The position numbers and the translations under genes were made by a program. Shown one piece after another: positions 1 through 12,120 of a stretch of DNA of 64,000 nt. Origin of the DNA: Linyphia triangularis (lineage: Eukaryota; Arthropoda; Arachnida; Araneae; Linyphiidae); NCBI GenBank assembly GCA_963978545.1, contig OZ021721.1:97513918-97577917 (forward strand). Reading direction: 5' to 3'. A model generated the notes under the pieces. It searched no databases and had not been told where the DNA came from. It worked only from the letters and a program-made list of their open reading frames with translations. How positions within the stretch are numbered: the stretch's first letter is position 1; each line of letters begins with the position of its first letter.

Positions 1-1051
1 TAGACTATTTTCCTAAACCTTATTGAACTTTTAAGATATTTTAAGAGAAAAAAGTTCATGTAATTTTGGATAAAAGTAGATCCTTATGATTGAACCCAAC
101 ACTCATTTTGAAGCAAAAAAATTGTCGTTACTTTGTAATTCTTGTCTAAAATGAGCAAAAAATCGTTTTAAAGATGGCTAAAGATTATAACCAAAATCCC
201 AAATTTGCAGAAAACGTGTTTAGATATTGTAATTTTCTATTAGGTTGCATTCGCTTTCAATCCCTTTAAATTTGAGTTTTAAGTACAAACTAAAATTATA
301 TGATACAAAAGTTTATGGGACAGTACTGTAATAGTATGATTCAAGCCCCCTGCACTTCTGGAAATATATATTTAGGGAAATCCTTACACCTAAAAAACAC
401 TCGGGCACCAAGAATCTTTCAAGAACAATAATTGATTCAATGTATACATTGATTCGTCTAAGTAGGCTGGTATGTCTTTCTAAAGCTTCGTTCTCTTTCT
501 TTGTACCAAACTTTCGTCACTAGGTGTAAAAATATTCGGGGGAAATATTGCATAAGCATGCATTTGGCATAAAGCATGCGCGTAAAAACGAAAATGCTTT
601 AAAATGTATCATGTGAGGTATCATTAGTGGTTTGTTTTCCAAGTGTTATTGTGTATATTAGAATTAAATACAAATTCAATGACGTACGCATCTATTTTAT
701 ACACAGTTAAGCATGAAAACTCGTTGATGTAGGATTGGAGAGAAGTATGCGCGATGATGATCTCGTAATCTTATCGTAGTTCAGAATTACGAGGCGTATT
801 AGGCTGTGATAAGCACTTTATAGTGGCAGAAATAGACAGCCGGAACCGTGCAAACTAAACATGAAAATTGGTCAAAATCCATTACGTTAGGTATTGTTCA
901 ACTTGTCTTGATGAGGACATTATACCATTATATACCTTGGGCACAATAATATATGATAAGGAGTTCTACAAAACTATTACAGATTATAAGTTATTGAAAG
1001 ATTAACATTCAAACATCAATAATGTTTCATCTTGACCCTTAAACTTCCGAT
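1..1051. other. non-coding, nothing recognised
   Basis: AT-rich with scattered stops in all frames. No repeat partner elsewhere in the window was noticed. It may be intron of cnc if that gene continues leftward. Confidence 0.4.
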
Positions 1052-1457
1052 AATGAGGAACTTGCACAAGTGAGGAAAATGAATATTTTTTGTATTTTCT
1101 AGTGTTATCCAACGAATATATTTGAGCAGTGCAATTATTTTTTATTTTCATGTTTTCAATTAATCAAAAATCGATTTTGAAATCAAAGCAAAAGTCACTT
1201 GACCAAAAACGCATTAAAAACCGTCACGTAGTTAAGCATAGATTCCGTCGAAGAACCTGGTCTAAAACAGGATTCATCATCTGCGCGTTGACGTCACACG
1301 CAAAGGTAACTTTTTCCGGCCAAACCGCAAAGTGAAAAACTATTTTTTTTTAACTATCTATGCGAGCTCAAATTTTTGAAAGAATGGTATTGTTTTTAAT
1401 AATTTTTTCTCTACTTTTATTTAAAAATAAAACTAAAAAACGTGAAAGTTCCTCATT
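1052..1457. repeat. possible small inverted-repeat element
   Basis: AATGAGGAACTTGCAC at 1052-1067 is matched inverted by GTGAAAGTTCCTCATT at 1442-1457 (15 of 16). The interior has no match and a CRE-like TGACGTCA near 1290. No target duplication is clear. A short frame at 1129-1335 has no recognisable homology. Confidence 0.3.
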
Positions 1458-1499
1458 CCTTTTAAACAGACAACAAAGGGTTTCCCTGAAACTATGTAA

Positions 1500-1750
1500 A
1501 CTTCATCAAAATGGTAAACATATTTGTTAACTAGATATATTAACTAGTTGTTGAGTGTTTTCGACTGAGTATCGGATCATTCATTCGATGCCAAATAAAC
1601 ACAACACTTCAACCTGATCCCCCTCATGGCTGTTTCTTCAGCATCCCATAATATCCCTCATACCTATCACCAAACGGGTAAGGAAAACCTCTTCCGAATT
1701 GTCAAAACCTATATTAACTAGTCGTAGAGTGTGTCTGAATGAGTATTGGA
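1500..1750. repeat. direct duplication, period about 175 bp
   Basis: ATATTAACTAGTTGTTGAGTG with GAGTATCGGATCATTCATT (from about 1535) recurs as ATATTAACTAGTCGTAGAGTG with GAGTATTGGA at about 1710-1750. The second copy is cut after GTATTGGA by the hAT-type element at 1751 and resumes TCATTCATT at 2412, so the duplication predates the insertion. Confidence 0.7.
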
Positions 1751-2403
1751 TAGAGGTCGGCGATATATCAATATGACGATATTTTTTTTTTAAATATCGA
1801 AAATAAAAATATCGATACAAGTCACCGATAAATCGATATTTTCAAACATTTTTAGTTTTTTGATGATCGTTTTGTAGTTCCATGTGTTTTTTCGATTTTC
1901 TATATTTCCTTTTCATAAACTTCAAAACTAAAGTTTGGAATTGGCTAAGAGACAGTTAAAACGGCACCCTAACCAAAAAGAAAACATAATGTAATGGAAA
2001 GATAAGATCATTTAATAGTAGTCATTAACATAGCGCCTTTCTGTTGCCAACGTGTGCCTGGAATTTGCATTTAATTTTAAATATTAAAAACACCTCTATC
2101 GGGAAAATTTGCGGTAAACTACATTTCCAATTTTTTTCTTTAAAAATAAATGTGAATTTATGCATTGACATCCAAATGTATTTTATTCTGATTGATAATA
2201 TAATTTATTCATTACAATAATTTTTATAATTTATTTATTAAAATAATTTTGGAATGAATTCATGAAAAGTAGAAATTTCCCCCGAAAAACTTCGTTTCTG
2301 GCAAAATTGAAAATCAAATAAAAAAAAATCATGTATCGATATTTTTTTCCCTATGCAACGATATAGTATCGATATTTATTTTGATCGATATTTCTGACCT
2401 CTA
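1751..2403. mobile_element. non-autonomous hAT-type element, 653 bp, with 8-bp target duplication
   Basis: Starts TAGAGGTCGGCGATAT and ends with the inverted copy GACCTCTA. The flanks GTATTGGA at 1743-1750 and 2404-2411 are identical 8-mers, the hAT signature length. Subterminal ATATCGATA repeats at both ends are typical of hAT ends. No transposase frame remains, so it needs a trans-acting enzyme. Confidence 0.85.
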
Positions 2404-2411
2404 GTATTGGA

Positions 2412-4290
2412 TCATTCATTTCATATAAAACATATCTCTCCGATTTGACTCAGTCAAAGAAGAAAAAAATGCTTCTTTATCGCTTTTAAATTTTGAAGTA
2501 CAATGTTGCAAAATGGCGCATAAAGTGAAGGCTTTAACAAATCTTGCTTTTCAACGTAATCCACAGCTTTCATTTTACGTTTTTACGTGATTATAGTAAA
2601 AAGATTATAGTAATTAGGTATTATTGGAAAAAGGTTTGATTCAGTCTTTCATTTGCTGTATCATATTTTTTTTTAATTTTCAATATTTTAATTTGACATA
2701 TATATATATATATTAATTTTCAATATTAATTGGGCATATCATATTTCTTTTTAATTCACTTTGTATTGAATTCATATTTCTCCACAAAATATGGATCATT
2801 AATTGCAAAAAGTGAACAAGTCATTAGGTTTTCAGTTGGATAAGACCCTTTACGTTTAGCGCTTTATTGTAGATGTCATTTTAATTTGGGGTCACTAATA
2901 AGCGTTCAGTGATCGCCGAAGAATGTTCTTGTGCTTTTATCTAAAAAAGTGATTGTTGAGTATTTTAATTTACAACTTAACATTTTATTGAAAAACAGTA
3001 TTTACGTACGTAAGGTACCAGCTTGCTCAAACACAGGGAAAAATTCAGAGCCATCGCTATATTTTTGAAATGTGTATATGCATAAAAGACAAGAATAAGT
3101 TTGTTAAGTGGGAGTAACCTATTAGACAACCCCATTCTGTAGTATGATAAATAGGTCGAGTTCGAAGGATCACCGCACGAAAGAGACCTTCTTTAGCAAC
3201 TTTCGAAAAAGTTTAAATTCACTAGTAAATATAGCCAGGTACTTATGAATAAAAAGTCGAATTGTGACAGTAACTGTTACTACGTTTATATTGTGGTACA
3301 TCAGGTCAGTTACCACGCATGTGCATATTGTACAATTTGGGGAATTTCAATTACTGCGATATTCTCCTGTTAAGCTTGGTGGCTTAGGTTATAAAACACT
3401 GCCAATTAGGAGGTTTTTTGAACCAAAATTTCGCCAGGTTGATGAGGAAACTTTTCAGTGAATATTCAAATACTTTGTGACCAAGATGTGAACTTCCCAA
3501 AAAGTAACTATGGAAGCACTATTTCGGTCCAATATTTTAGAACCCTTCTGTTCAGACTTTCAGTTGAATTTGATGTAATCCTGATATGATATATGACACT
3601 TGTCTGTGTTATTTATACCACCGCCATGTCTACTTACTTAAAAGAAAGGCTGGTATAGAGCGCCGGCGACATTCGATCACGGGACCTCTTGCATGCTAGC
3701 AAGATACCCTCCCCCATCTCTCTCTCCCCCCCCCCTCATTAATTTGTGAAGTTTTAAAAAAGTGGCCAACTTGGCGGCGTTCATGTTTACACTAAAATTT
3801 AATATTTTCTTACAAAACAAGTGACCTATACACGGTGTTACCAGAGGTAGTATTTTTAATACCACGTTGTTGTTTTCCCACACCAATATTTTGACATCTT
3901 GCATTTCTTAGAACTTTTTGAAGTGCAGGAAGTCTTAATTTTTGAAGAACTACTGATATTTCAATCGGGAAAATATTATTAAAAATATGTCCAAAATGTA
4001 TTGTGAAAAATTGCCTACCTAAGAATTTTAAATCCGACGTCAACCTACGTTAACACTTATCTCTTCCAACTTAACTTTAAGAAATAACTTTTGTAAGGCG
4101 TATTGTAACTTGATACGAGTTCAATCGCACAAAAAACCATACCCGTATACCCGGGTGAATTTGATCGGGGTTCTGTGTTTTGTACTTGTCCAGTACTACC
4201 ACTCTTTTTCCAAACTAAAAAATAAGGAGTTTTTATGGATTTTTTAAGGACCCAAATAAATCGTAATGACCCATTAGAACAAGGGCTATA
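2412..4290. other. non-coding stretch with one tRNA-like fragment
   Basis: Contains a 15-bp palindrome centred on TGACTCA (2444-2458, AP-1/CNC-type half-sites, possibly chance) and an (AT)n run near 2700. No supported gene. Short frames at 3264-3461 and 3677-4043 show no homology I recognise. Confidence 0.4.
3655..3725 (-). repeat. tRNA-like SINE head fragment (AGCATGCAAGAG family)
   Basis: Minus strand reads CTAGCATGCAAGAGGTCCCG then GATCGAATGTCGCC, resembling the anticodon arm and B box of a tRNA-derived SINE. The AGCATGCRARAG core is shared with copies near 25.7, 25.9 and 30.35 kb, with a diverged match near 26.9 kb. Confidence 0.45.
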
Positions 4291-4574
4291 CTGTGCCAGA
4301 AAACCGTTTAAAAAAAGGAGGAAATGCCTTCTGGAAGGTATCCCAAGCAGAAATTGTCCAGCCTTTGCGTCTTGAAAGGGAGGATACAAGGAAGGTGAGA
4401 AATGAACAAGAAATTTAAGGAATTAAGAAATAGGTAAACAATTTAAATTGTTAATAGTAATGAGGAATACATGGGGTTTTTAAGGAGGGTTTCTAATAAT
4501 AGGAATCTCTTTAAAGTCCTTAAAACTTAAATTAAGGAGTTCTTAAGGACTTTCAAGGACCAGTGGGAACCCTG
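4290..4574. repeat. hAT-like MITE fragment ending AGTGGGAACCCTG
   Basis: From AAAAAGGAGGAAATGCCTTC to CAGTGGGAACCCTG at 4561-4574. A diverged copy in the same orientation lies at 47583-47866, sharing GGAGGAAATGCCTTC and AAGGACTTTTAAGGA-type ends. The inverted end CAGGGTTCCCAC is a known hAT-type terminus in many animals. Confidence 0.55.
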
Positions 4575-6631
4575 TGTACTAGTGATTTGTTTCTGCGTTC
4601 GCGTGGGGTTGCGCCACTGAGAGGTGGTTGAGAAACGATTGCATCGGAAAGAAACGCAATTTCCAAAGCGAAAAGAAGAACAATACGACATCAAGTTGGC
4701 TGATTCAGCAGTTTGTACTTGCAAGTACTGTTACCTTGTGACCTCCATACCCAGGCACCGCAATCACTTCGAAATCAGCCGCATCTCCAGAAGAAAATGT
4801 GTGATGGAGCGAAGATAAACAGTCCTTCTGCATTTGACAGAAGACGACGAAAGATTTGGATCTTGCGCGAATATTCCAATTAGTAGTTATCTTTTGCAAA
4901 AATATCACTTTTTCAAATCAAGATACAATAACGAAAAGATGCGTGGTGCAATTTCCGTCCTAGACCTACAAAACAGCCGACATACTAAGAACATTTTTAC
5001 TAAAAAATACATTAGCTTAGATATTTAAACGTTTAAGTTAAACACAATTGTCTACAAAATTAGCAATGCCATATTCAAAAACAAAGGATTCGATGGACTT
5101 CAAAACAAGAAAGCCATTATGCAATTAAAAATATTATCGACATTAATTAAAGGTACTTTGCAATTTCCATTGTGAAGGATTTATTTTAAATTTAAAAAAT
5201 GACTGTATTTTAGAAACTGAAACAGACATCAGTTTCAATTTTGAAAAAAGAAAATTTTTATAAGCATTGAATTTACTTAAACTCCATTTTCCCCTTTCAT
5301 TAGATCTGACATACTTTATTTACTCTACATCTAAAATTGTTCTAGTAAATTTTTTTTTAAATATTCAATATTTAAGCGTAAATGTGTTCGAAGACTTATT
5401 CGATACTGATAATTTTTCTAAAGGTTAATAATAAAGCAGATTAAACAAAATGACGTGTTTGAGGTATTTGTGCGCATAGACAACAAATCAATGCCACGCA
5501 GGATTGAATACAGGGTGACATATTTAAGAAAACGAGAGTTTTAAAAATAAGTAAACACAACTCAATCAGTAGCAAAGGTACCGGCCCCGGCAGAATTATT
5601 TGCAGGAAGATGTGCAAAGGGTGGTGCAAGACAACTAAAATTTTTGTTTAAATCTTGATTTTTCAAAAATGGAAATTGGATTTCCTAATTAAATGTTGGT
5701 TAATAAATATGCATTAATATTACGTTCAAATTAATATCAATATTATATTTATTTTTTCTTCTAAATTTTACAGATTCGTTTTTGGAAATCTAGGCAGGTG
5801 CAAGTGCACCCTCTAAGCCCCTCCCTTAGTGTCCATGATCAGCAACGAATTTAAAACTTAATTTACTAAAAATGCCAACTTCGGACATAGAAATTAAAAT
5901 ATAGGTCATAAGACAACCATTACATAAGTATAGTGATAGGTACTAGGGCCGAAGATTAAATTAGTACTTAAATTTAAGTATCTGTCAAAAAAAGCTTTAA
6001 TAAATTGCTATGATTTTTATACATTTATAACTTAACACTGTGAACACTTTTCATTTGTATCCATCAAGATTGGCTTGAATGCTAATGAAATATAGACATT
6101 ACTAAAGTTGCCATGGATGTTTAAAAATATAATTTCGTATTGTTTTCATATTCGTTATAATTAATCTAAAAAACGTTTATCTACTGCCAGTCAAACCAAA
6201 GGAACCAGGTAAGTAATAAATAAATGGTGAATATATTTCAATGATTGGTGTGTGCATAGAATGGGTTCGAAACACTCGGCGTTTGAATATCTTGTCACCC
6301 TTAGCCTTCTAATGAAGTTCCTCTACTGAACTCCAGTAGAGCAATCCGCCCCTCAATATTTTTTAATGATTGGTGAGTGCATTGAATCATTGCTAATATA
6401 ATCATTCCAATAACAAAGAAATATCTGAAGAAAGAATAAGTCAATAATAATAAATTATAACATCAAAAGTCAAATGTATTGATATTAACAATGTAAAACA
6501 GAACAAAGAAGACGGGGGAAAAAAATTAAAAAATGTAAACACAAGCTTATCAAAACTGTTCATTTCAGTTCTTATATAATTTTTTTTTCTTTCACCTATG
6601 AGATCTAACTCGTGTGATGTCACAAATTTGG
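4575..6631. other. non-coding, short hairpin only
   Basis: No gene supported. CTCTACTG/CAGTAGAG (6321-6341) forms an 8-bp hairpin. AATGATTGGTGTGTGCAT near 6239 recurs as AATGATTGGTGAGTGCAT near 6366. Overlapping short frames at 4527-5028 lack homology. Confidence 0.4.
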
Positions 6632-6808
6632 TTGGTTGTATTCAGATTATCTGGCGCCGTCAGCAACACGAGGGCTATAATGCGCCGAAACATTCGTCAT
6701 TTGACAAGCCAACATACATTTACAAACACCCATGCCTAACACGGGACTCGAACCCGCAATCTCGCGGTCTAGAAGCTAGCACGCTAACCACTATACCGTT
6801 TGGTCGGC
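6632..6808 (-). mobile_element. tRNA-derived SINE copy 1
   Basis: On the minus strand the head starts GCCGACCAAACGGTATAGTG, with an A box (TATAGTGGTTAGCG) and a perfect B box (GGTTCGAGTCC). An unrelated body of about 100 bp ends CAGATAATCTGAATACAACC. An 11-bp target duplication CACAAATTTGG flanks it at 6621-6631 and 6809-6819. This shows retroposition by a LINE partner. An apparent open frame here is only the SINE. Confidence 0.93.
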
Positions 6809-7634
6809 CACAAATTTGGAATTCAGAAATGATTTAATTGGCCACGGTTTTTAACTATGACCGTTGTTTCCGTTAAAACGTAAATAAAAACAGATGAATT
6901 TTCGATGAGCTGAATAGCGATCATGGCGTTGAATACGTCACAGTTACGTGATTTTATTTAAAATGTTTAGAAATCCATGAAATTCACTGTATTTCCATGA
7001 CTTATGGTAATTTTTTTTCTAAAAATTATGACTTTCCATGACAAAATTTACCCAACGTTCAAATTCATGACATTTCCTGACTTTCCATATGCGCTGAAAC
7101 ACTGTAGGTTATAAATATACTTGTCTCCTGGGGCAAAAATGACTGAATAAACTGTGTAAAAATCGACTTTGAATAAGATGAATTAAATTCGATTTTCAAA
7201 TATATCAAATAAGCACTTTTTTTTATCTTTAATTTTCAATGAGGAAGGATACAGACGATTCCACCTCTCAAGCGAAAAAAACTTGCAGCTTTTAAAAGTG
7301 AACGAAGTTGGCAATAAATCTTACGTCATCAGTTCCGTAATATGTTTTCCCAACTCGGCTCACTTTTAACTGATGCCAGTTTTGAGCCAAACAGGTGAAG
7401 AAATTGTGGTTCTTTCACTTGCACTTCAAAAAATTCTAATTTTGAATACAAGACGCTTCACAAAAATCTATATCTAAAAATACGATACTTCACGAAAAAA
7501 AAAATCTGCGTTAAAAAAACTAACCAAAAGAAATCGATATTTGAAACATATTTTCCATCACATAATTGCCTGTTTTCATGCTTATAAGTTTCCATCTTTG
7601 AAAAGTTCTATATGTTTCCGTTTAGAAGCACATT

Positions 7635-8361
7635 TTAAGGCGTCTTCTCACTTTAGGCACCTCGAAAATAGGCTATTTTCGCGATTTTTTTTCGAGGATT
7701 TTTGCAAACAATTATGGGATAAAATGGATCCTATATAATAAGCACATCTTTCAAGTACTAGAAATTTTTATTTTTTTTATTTTTTTGAACAATTATTATA
7801 ATAAAATAGTAGCATCGAAAAACCCGTGTAGAAATGTAATGTTCGTGGCTTGTTGATGAAATTTCGAAAACTATCCGGCCGATGGTCATGAAATTTGAAT
7901 GACATATTCTTCATAGTTATGGCTATAGCGCATATCATCAGATTTTTGACATTTTGATTTGAAGTATTTTTTTTTTTTTACAAAAAACTGCAAAAAAAAC
8001 GTGTTTTTTTTTACTTTTTCGAAAAACGTGCGCCATTTTGTTATTTTCGCGAATATCAAAAATCTGATGATATGCGCTATGGCCATAACTATGAAGAATA
8101 TGTCATTCAAATTTCATGACAATCAGCCGGATAGTTTCCGAAATTTCATCAACAAGTCACGAACATTACATTTCTACACGGGTTTTTCGATGCTACTGTT
8201 TTATTATAATAATTGTTCAAAAAAATAAAATTTTCTTGTACTTGAAAGATGTGTTTAGTATATAGGATCCATTTTATCCCATAATTGTTTGCAAAAATCC
8301 TCGAAAAAAAATCGCGAAAATAGCCTATTTTCGAGGTGCCTAAAGTGAGAAGACGCCTTAA
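7635..8361. mobile_element. foldback element, 727 bp, arms about 340 bp, TTAA ends
   Basis: TTAAGGCGTCTTCTCACTTT at 7635 is mirrored by GTGAGAAGACGCCTTAA ending at 8361. The arms match nearly throughout, including TCTACACGGG, ATGACATATTCTTCAT and GATAAAATGGATCC, and meet in poly-T/poly-A near 7970-8010. The outermost TTAA may be the target site. Two overlapping frames at 7886-8228 are the arms read on opposite strands, not genes. Confidence 0.88.
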
Positions 8362-8640
8362 GCTTTCAGCAAAATTATTTGAAACTTAAATTATTCCTCA
8401 AATTTTTAAAAAAATTCACGAAGCTAAGACCTCTGTGGAATGTTTTGGATCAGTCTTCAAAATGCAGATGTGCAATCCTGGTTAGTTATAAATAGAAAAT
8501 GGTTAAAATGGTGAGTTATAAACAGAAAATGTACTCTACTTTATAGCTAAGTTTTTAAAATGCAAGCAAGCATAGAAGACAAATAATTTTATAAGAATGC
8601 ATTGCAATATTTTCCCGAACAGGCAAAAGGAAAGGAAAGA

Positions 8641-9560
8641 GTGACCCCTTTTTAAATCCTTTATATTAACTTCAATTTTGTATATGTGTTTGTCGATGAC
8701 AGGCAAATCTGCGGAGGCCTAATTAACTCCCTTGTCGTCATCCAATCGAGCTGAAACTTGGCAGATAGATTCGATGTCGATGCATTATATTAAATTTTGG
8801 AGCTGTCACTGTCACTAAAAGGTCGCTTTTACGGAATAAACTAACTTGCTGTCATCCAATTACTCTAAGCCAACCAAACGATATAGTGGTTAGCGTGCTA
8901 GCTTCTAGACCGCGAGGTTGCGGGTTCGAGTCCCATGTTAGGCATGGATGTTTGTAAATGTATGTTGGCTTGTCTAATGACGAATGTTTCGGTGAATTAT
9001 AGCCCTCGTGTTGCTGACGGTGCCAGATAATCTGAATACAACCAACCAACCAATTACTCTAAAATAGTACTTAACCGACCACTGAAGAAACTCTTTCCTG
9101 TTGCCAAATTTTTTTTAATAAATAAATAAATAATAAAATTGTTTTAATCCAAATAAATAAATGATAGTTTATTGCGAGTGCATAAATTCATGCTCATTTT
9201 TAATGAATAAATTTTGTAAAGTAGTTTGCCGCACATTTTGCTGATAGAAATGTTTTTGATATTTAAAATTAGAGGCAAACACCAAGCACGCGCTGTTTAC
9301 AGAATCAGCGCTGTGTTAATAAATATAAAAATTGGCAATGCATGTAAAGGATTTATATTAAAAACTTTGTTTTTATGGGTTATATTATTGAATCCAATGT
9401 ATTAACTTTAATTTTGTTAGTAGTGGCAAAATTTTCGGATGACTAACTTGCCCACTAGCCGTCATCCTGCAAACGAGCTGAAATTTAGCAGGTATCGATG
9501 ACATGCATTCTATCAGATTCATTGCACATAAAAATTGGCAATGCATATAAAGGATTTAGA
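8641..9560. repeat. dispersed repeat family R1, copy 1, interrupted by a SINE
   Basis: TTTTTAAATCCTTTATATTA, then GCTGAAACTTGGCAGA, GTCACTAAAAGGTCGC and AAAGGATTTA..ATTAAAAAC align with 48478-49775. A partial repeat of the leading segment follows at about 9400-9560 (GAGCTGAAATTTAGCAGG; AAAAATTGGCAATGCAT twice). No protein-coding capacity is visible. The class is unknown. Confidence 0.75.
8869..9049 (+). mobile_element. tRNA-derived SINE copy 2
   Basis: Head GCCAACCAAACGATATAGTG, B box GGTTCGAGTCC, tail ATACAACCAACCAAC. A 13-bp target duplication CCAATTACTCTAA lies at 8856-8868 and 9050-9062. It is inserted in repeat R1 at a site different from the SINE in the other R1 copy (49406). Confidence 0.94.
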
Positions 9561-9882
9561 ATAAGACTTTTTCCTCACGTTGTCGGATGTCTGGATATTC
9601 AGCGCGAACAAAGTTTTTTGCACTAATTGTAAAGTATTTTTATACATCACGTCCTCACGAAATTGTTTTGCAACCCTTTCATGATTAAATTTCACATCTG
9701 AACTATTATATTTCAGAATTTTTGCAAGCTTAAGGAGATAGTCATATTTTGTCTAAGTGTACTTAAAGTGCATGGATCAGTTATGAACTTTAAAAGTACG
9801 TTACATAGACCCAAAAGAATAATATACATAAAAATTAGCTTTAAATCATGTTTCAAACAGTTGTGGGTCTTAGGAGGATATA

Positions 9883-10386
9883 CAATAGAGCATCGATTAT
9901 CCGAAACTATGGGGACTGGAAAAACTGTATGGAAAAAAAATTGTACTAGTGTCATGAAACAAAGGCACTGCGATATTAAATATAAAACTGTATATATTTT
10001 ATATCACACTTCTTACAAACAACCTTATATAATGTATCACTATACATTAACCCTTTGAAGCACGAATTTCGATTTTATTTCCGATTTTAATGACATTTGG
10101 TAAGGGCCGTCTTTATGTGTGGGAGAATGATGGAGTATACTTCCTTTTTGCAAAAAAAAATATTTACTTTAACTTTTGTAAGTGATAATTTCTACGCTTC
10201 ATGGTTTCGCTGTAAAACCAGTCTGCGTATAGAAATAAAAATTTAAGTAAGTGGTTTCTGTGTAGAACCACTGTGCTTCAAATAGTTAAAGAAGGCCTAA
10301 AGTTTAGGAAAAAAAGTACAAAATTTTAAATTAGCCGAATAGAATGATTCCGGTTGATCGGTATTCGGATAATCGATGCTCTACTG
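9883..10386. mobile_element. Tigger/pogo-like MITE with TA duplication, carrying a nested element
   Basis: Ends CAATAGAGCATCGATTATCC and, inverted, CAGTAGAGCATCGATTATCC, each next to TA (9881-9882, 10387-10388). CAG..ATCGATTATCCGA termini are typical of pogo/Tigger-type Tc1-mariner elements in arthropods. About half its length is a later TTAA-type insertion. Confidence 0.8.
10047..10289. mobile_element. piggyBac-like MITE nested in the Tigger-like element
   Basis: TTAACCCTTTGAAGCACGAA at the left and CTGTGCTTCAAATAGTTAA at the right give TTAA on both sides and near-identical inverted ends (CCCTTTGAAGCAC / CTATTTGAAGCAC). TTAA plus CCC ends is the piggyBac pattern. No coding frame. Confidence 0.7.
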
Positions 10387-10779
10387 TAATGTATTAGGTC
10401 TGCATAAGGAATGAGGTACCTTTAGAAAAAAAAAAGAAAGAAAAAACTTTTGAAAAACTTCAATCTTCATTTCTATAACTTGACCAAAATCTAGCTATTT
10501 TCATAAACGAAATGAAAGTAGGGGTGTAGTAGAAGCGGAACACAGTGGAACAGCGTTCCATTACATTTTATAAAGAGATCAAAGTTCGGTTACTTTCTAC
10601 TTATATTTTGTTATTAGCTAATAGTGTTCCACACCCTTTTTATTTGATACTTCACCACTGACTGGAAGGCTTTTGAAATACGACACACGCAGTAATGAAG
10701 ATGTTTCACCACTAATGACACGCTCGAGATAATGACAAGGATATGAAGAAGGCAGCCCCTGAATGAAAAACCCTTGGAA

Positions 10780-12120
10780 TGACTGAACCGAATCTAACAA
10801 CGAATCCCCCTCAAATGAACCGAACACTTCCGGACAGAGAGAGGCTGGGTCAAAGGACACATACAAGTGACATAAAACAGGTGTTTACCAGGGGGTACGG
10901 TACCGATAATTCACAAATCTATTATTTATTAGGTATCGTTCTGAAATTTCTGTGAATGCAATGGTACGTGTAGAAATTAATTTTTTTAAATAATTTTAAT
11001 ATAATTTCGACTACTGAACCGAATATAACAAAGACCCTCTTCAAATGAACCAATACTACCGAAAACACAGAGGTGAAACGGGGTGGAAGGAGACATCCAA
11101 GAAACATCAAACAGGTGTTTACCAGGAGAAACGGTACCGATAATTCACAAATCTATTATTTATTAGGTATCGTTCTGAAATTTCTGTGAATGTAATGGTA
11201 CGTGTAGAAATTATTTTTTTAAAATAATTTTAATATAATTTCAAATACTGAACCGAATCCTAACAAAGACCCTCTTCAAATGAACCAATACCACCGAAAA
11301 CACAGAGGTGAAACGGGGTGGAAGGAGACATCCAAGAAACATCAAACAGGTGTTTACCAGGAGAAACGGTACCGATAATTCACAAATCTATTATTTATTA
11401 GGTATCGTTCTGAAATTTCTGTGAATGTAATGGTACGTGTAGAAATTATTTTTTTAAAATAATTTTAATATAATTTCAAATACTGAACCGAATCCTAACA
11501 AAGACCCTCTTCAAATGAACCAATACCACCGAAAACACAGAGGTGAAACGGGGTGGAAGGAGACATCCAAGAAACATCAAACAGGTGTTTACCAGGAGAA
11601 ACGGTACCGATAATTCACAAATCTATTATTTATTAGGTATCGTTCTGAAATTTCTGTGAATGTAATGGTACGTGTAGAAATTATTTTTTTTAAATAATTT
11701 TAATATAATTTCAAATACTGAAACGAATCCTAACAAAGACCCTCTTCAAATGAACCAATACCACCGAAAACACAGAGGTGAAACGGGGTGGAAGGAGACA
11801 TCCAAGAAACATCAAACAGGTGTTTACCGGGAGAAACGGTACCGATAATTCATAAATCTATTATTTATTAGGTATCGTTCTGAAATTTCTGTGAATGTAA
11901 TGGTACGTGCAGAAAATAATTTTTTTAAATAATTTTAATATAACTTCGACTACTGAACTGAATCTAATAAAGACCCCCTTCAAATGAACCAATACTACCG
12001 AAAACACAGAGGTAAAACGGGGTGGAAGGAGAAACCCAAGTAACATCAAACATGTTAGCAAGAGGGTACGATACCGATAATTTGAAAATCTCTTATTTAT
12101 TAGGTATCGTACTGAACATT
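10780..12120. repeat. tandem array, about 235-bp unit, about 5.6 copies
   Basis: GGTACCGATAATTCACAAAT recurs at 10899, 11133, 11368, 11603 and 11838, with a diverged form at 12070 (spacings 234, 235, 235, 235, 232). Middle copies are almost identical and outer ones diverged, as in unequal exchange. Each unit also holds GAAACGGGGTGGAAGGAGAC. Minus-strand frames at 10922-11110 and 11861-12061 are the same unit translated and do not look like a protein family. Confidence 0.93.

Noticed and set aside
2444..2458. TTTGACTCAGTCAAA palindrome as an antioxidant/AP-1 element
   Set aside because: It is a single palindrome with no ARE extension (GC at the right place) and no nearby promoter.
6721..6806. 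A tRNA gene
   Set aside because: Box A and B are good, but the anticodon arm does not pair properly, there is no terminator, and the same sequence recurs with a common 100-bp body and target duplications: SINE heads, not tRNA genes.
7886..8228. Overlapping frames on both strands rich in F and K
   Set aside because: They are the two arms of the foldback element, with poly-T/poly-A tracts giving runs of Phe/Lys.
6598..9049. Open frames at 6598-6837 (plus) and 8852-9049 (minus), and again at 27532-27720, with shared peptide YIYKHPCLT
   Set aside because: They are translations of the SINE (tRNA-like head read backwards). The repeats carry target duplications and no protein family matches.
10618..12061. 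Minus-strand frames PPRFTSVFSVVLVHLK (two copies) and an 82-codon frame at 10618-10866
   Set aside because: The first two are the 235-bp repeat translated. The third overlaps its diverged edge and lacks splice context or homology. I also tested it as a cnc exon and found no CNC similarity.
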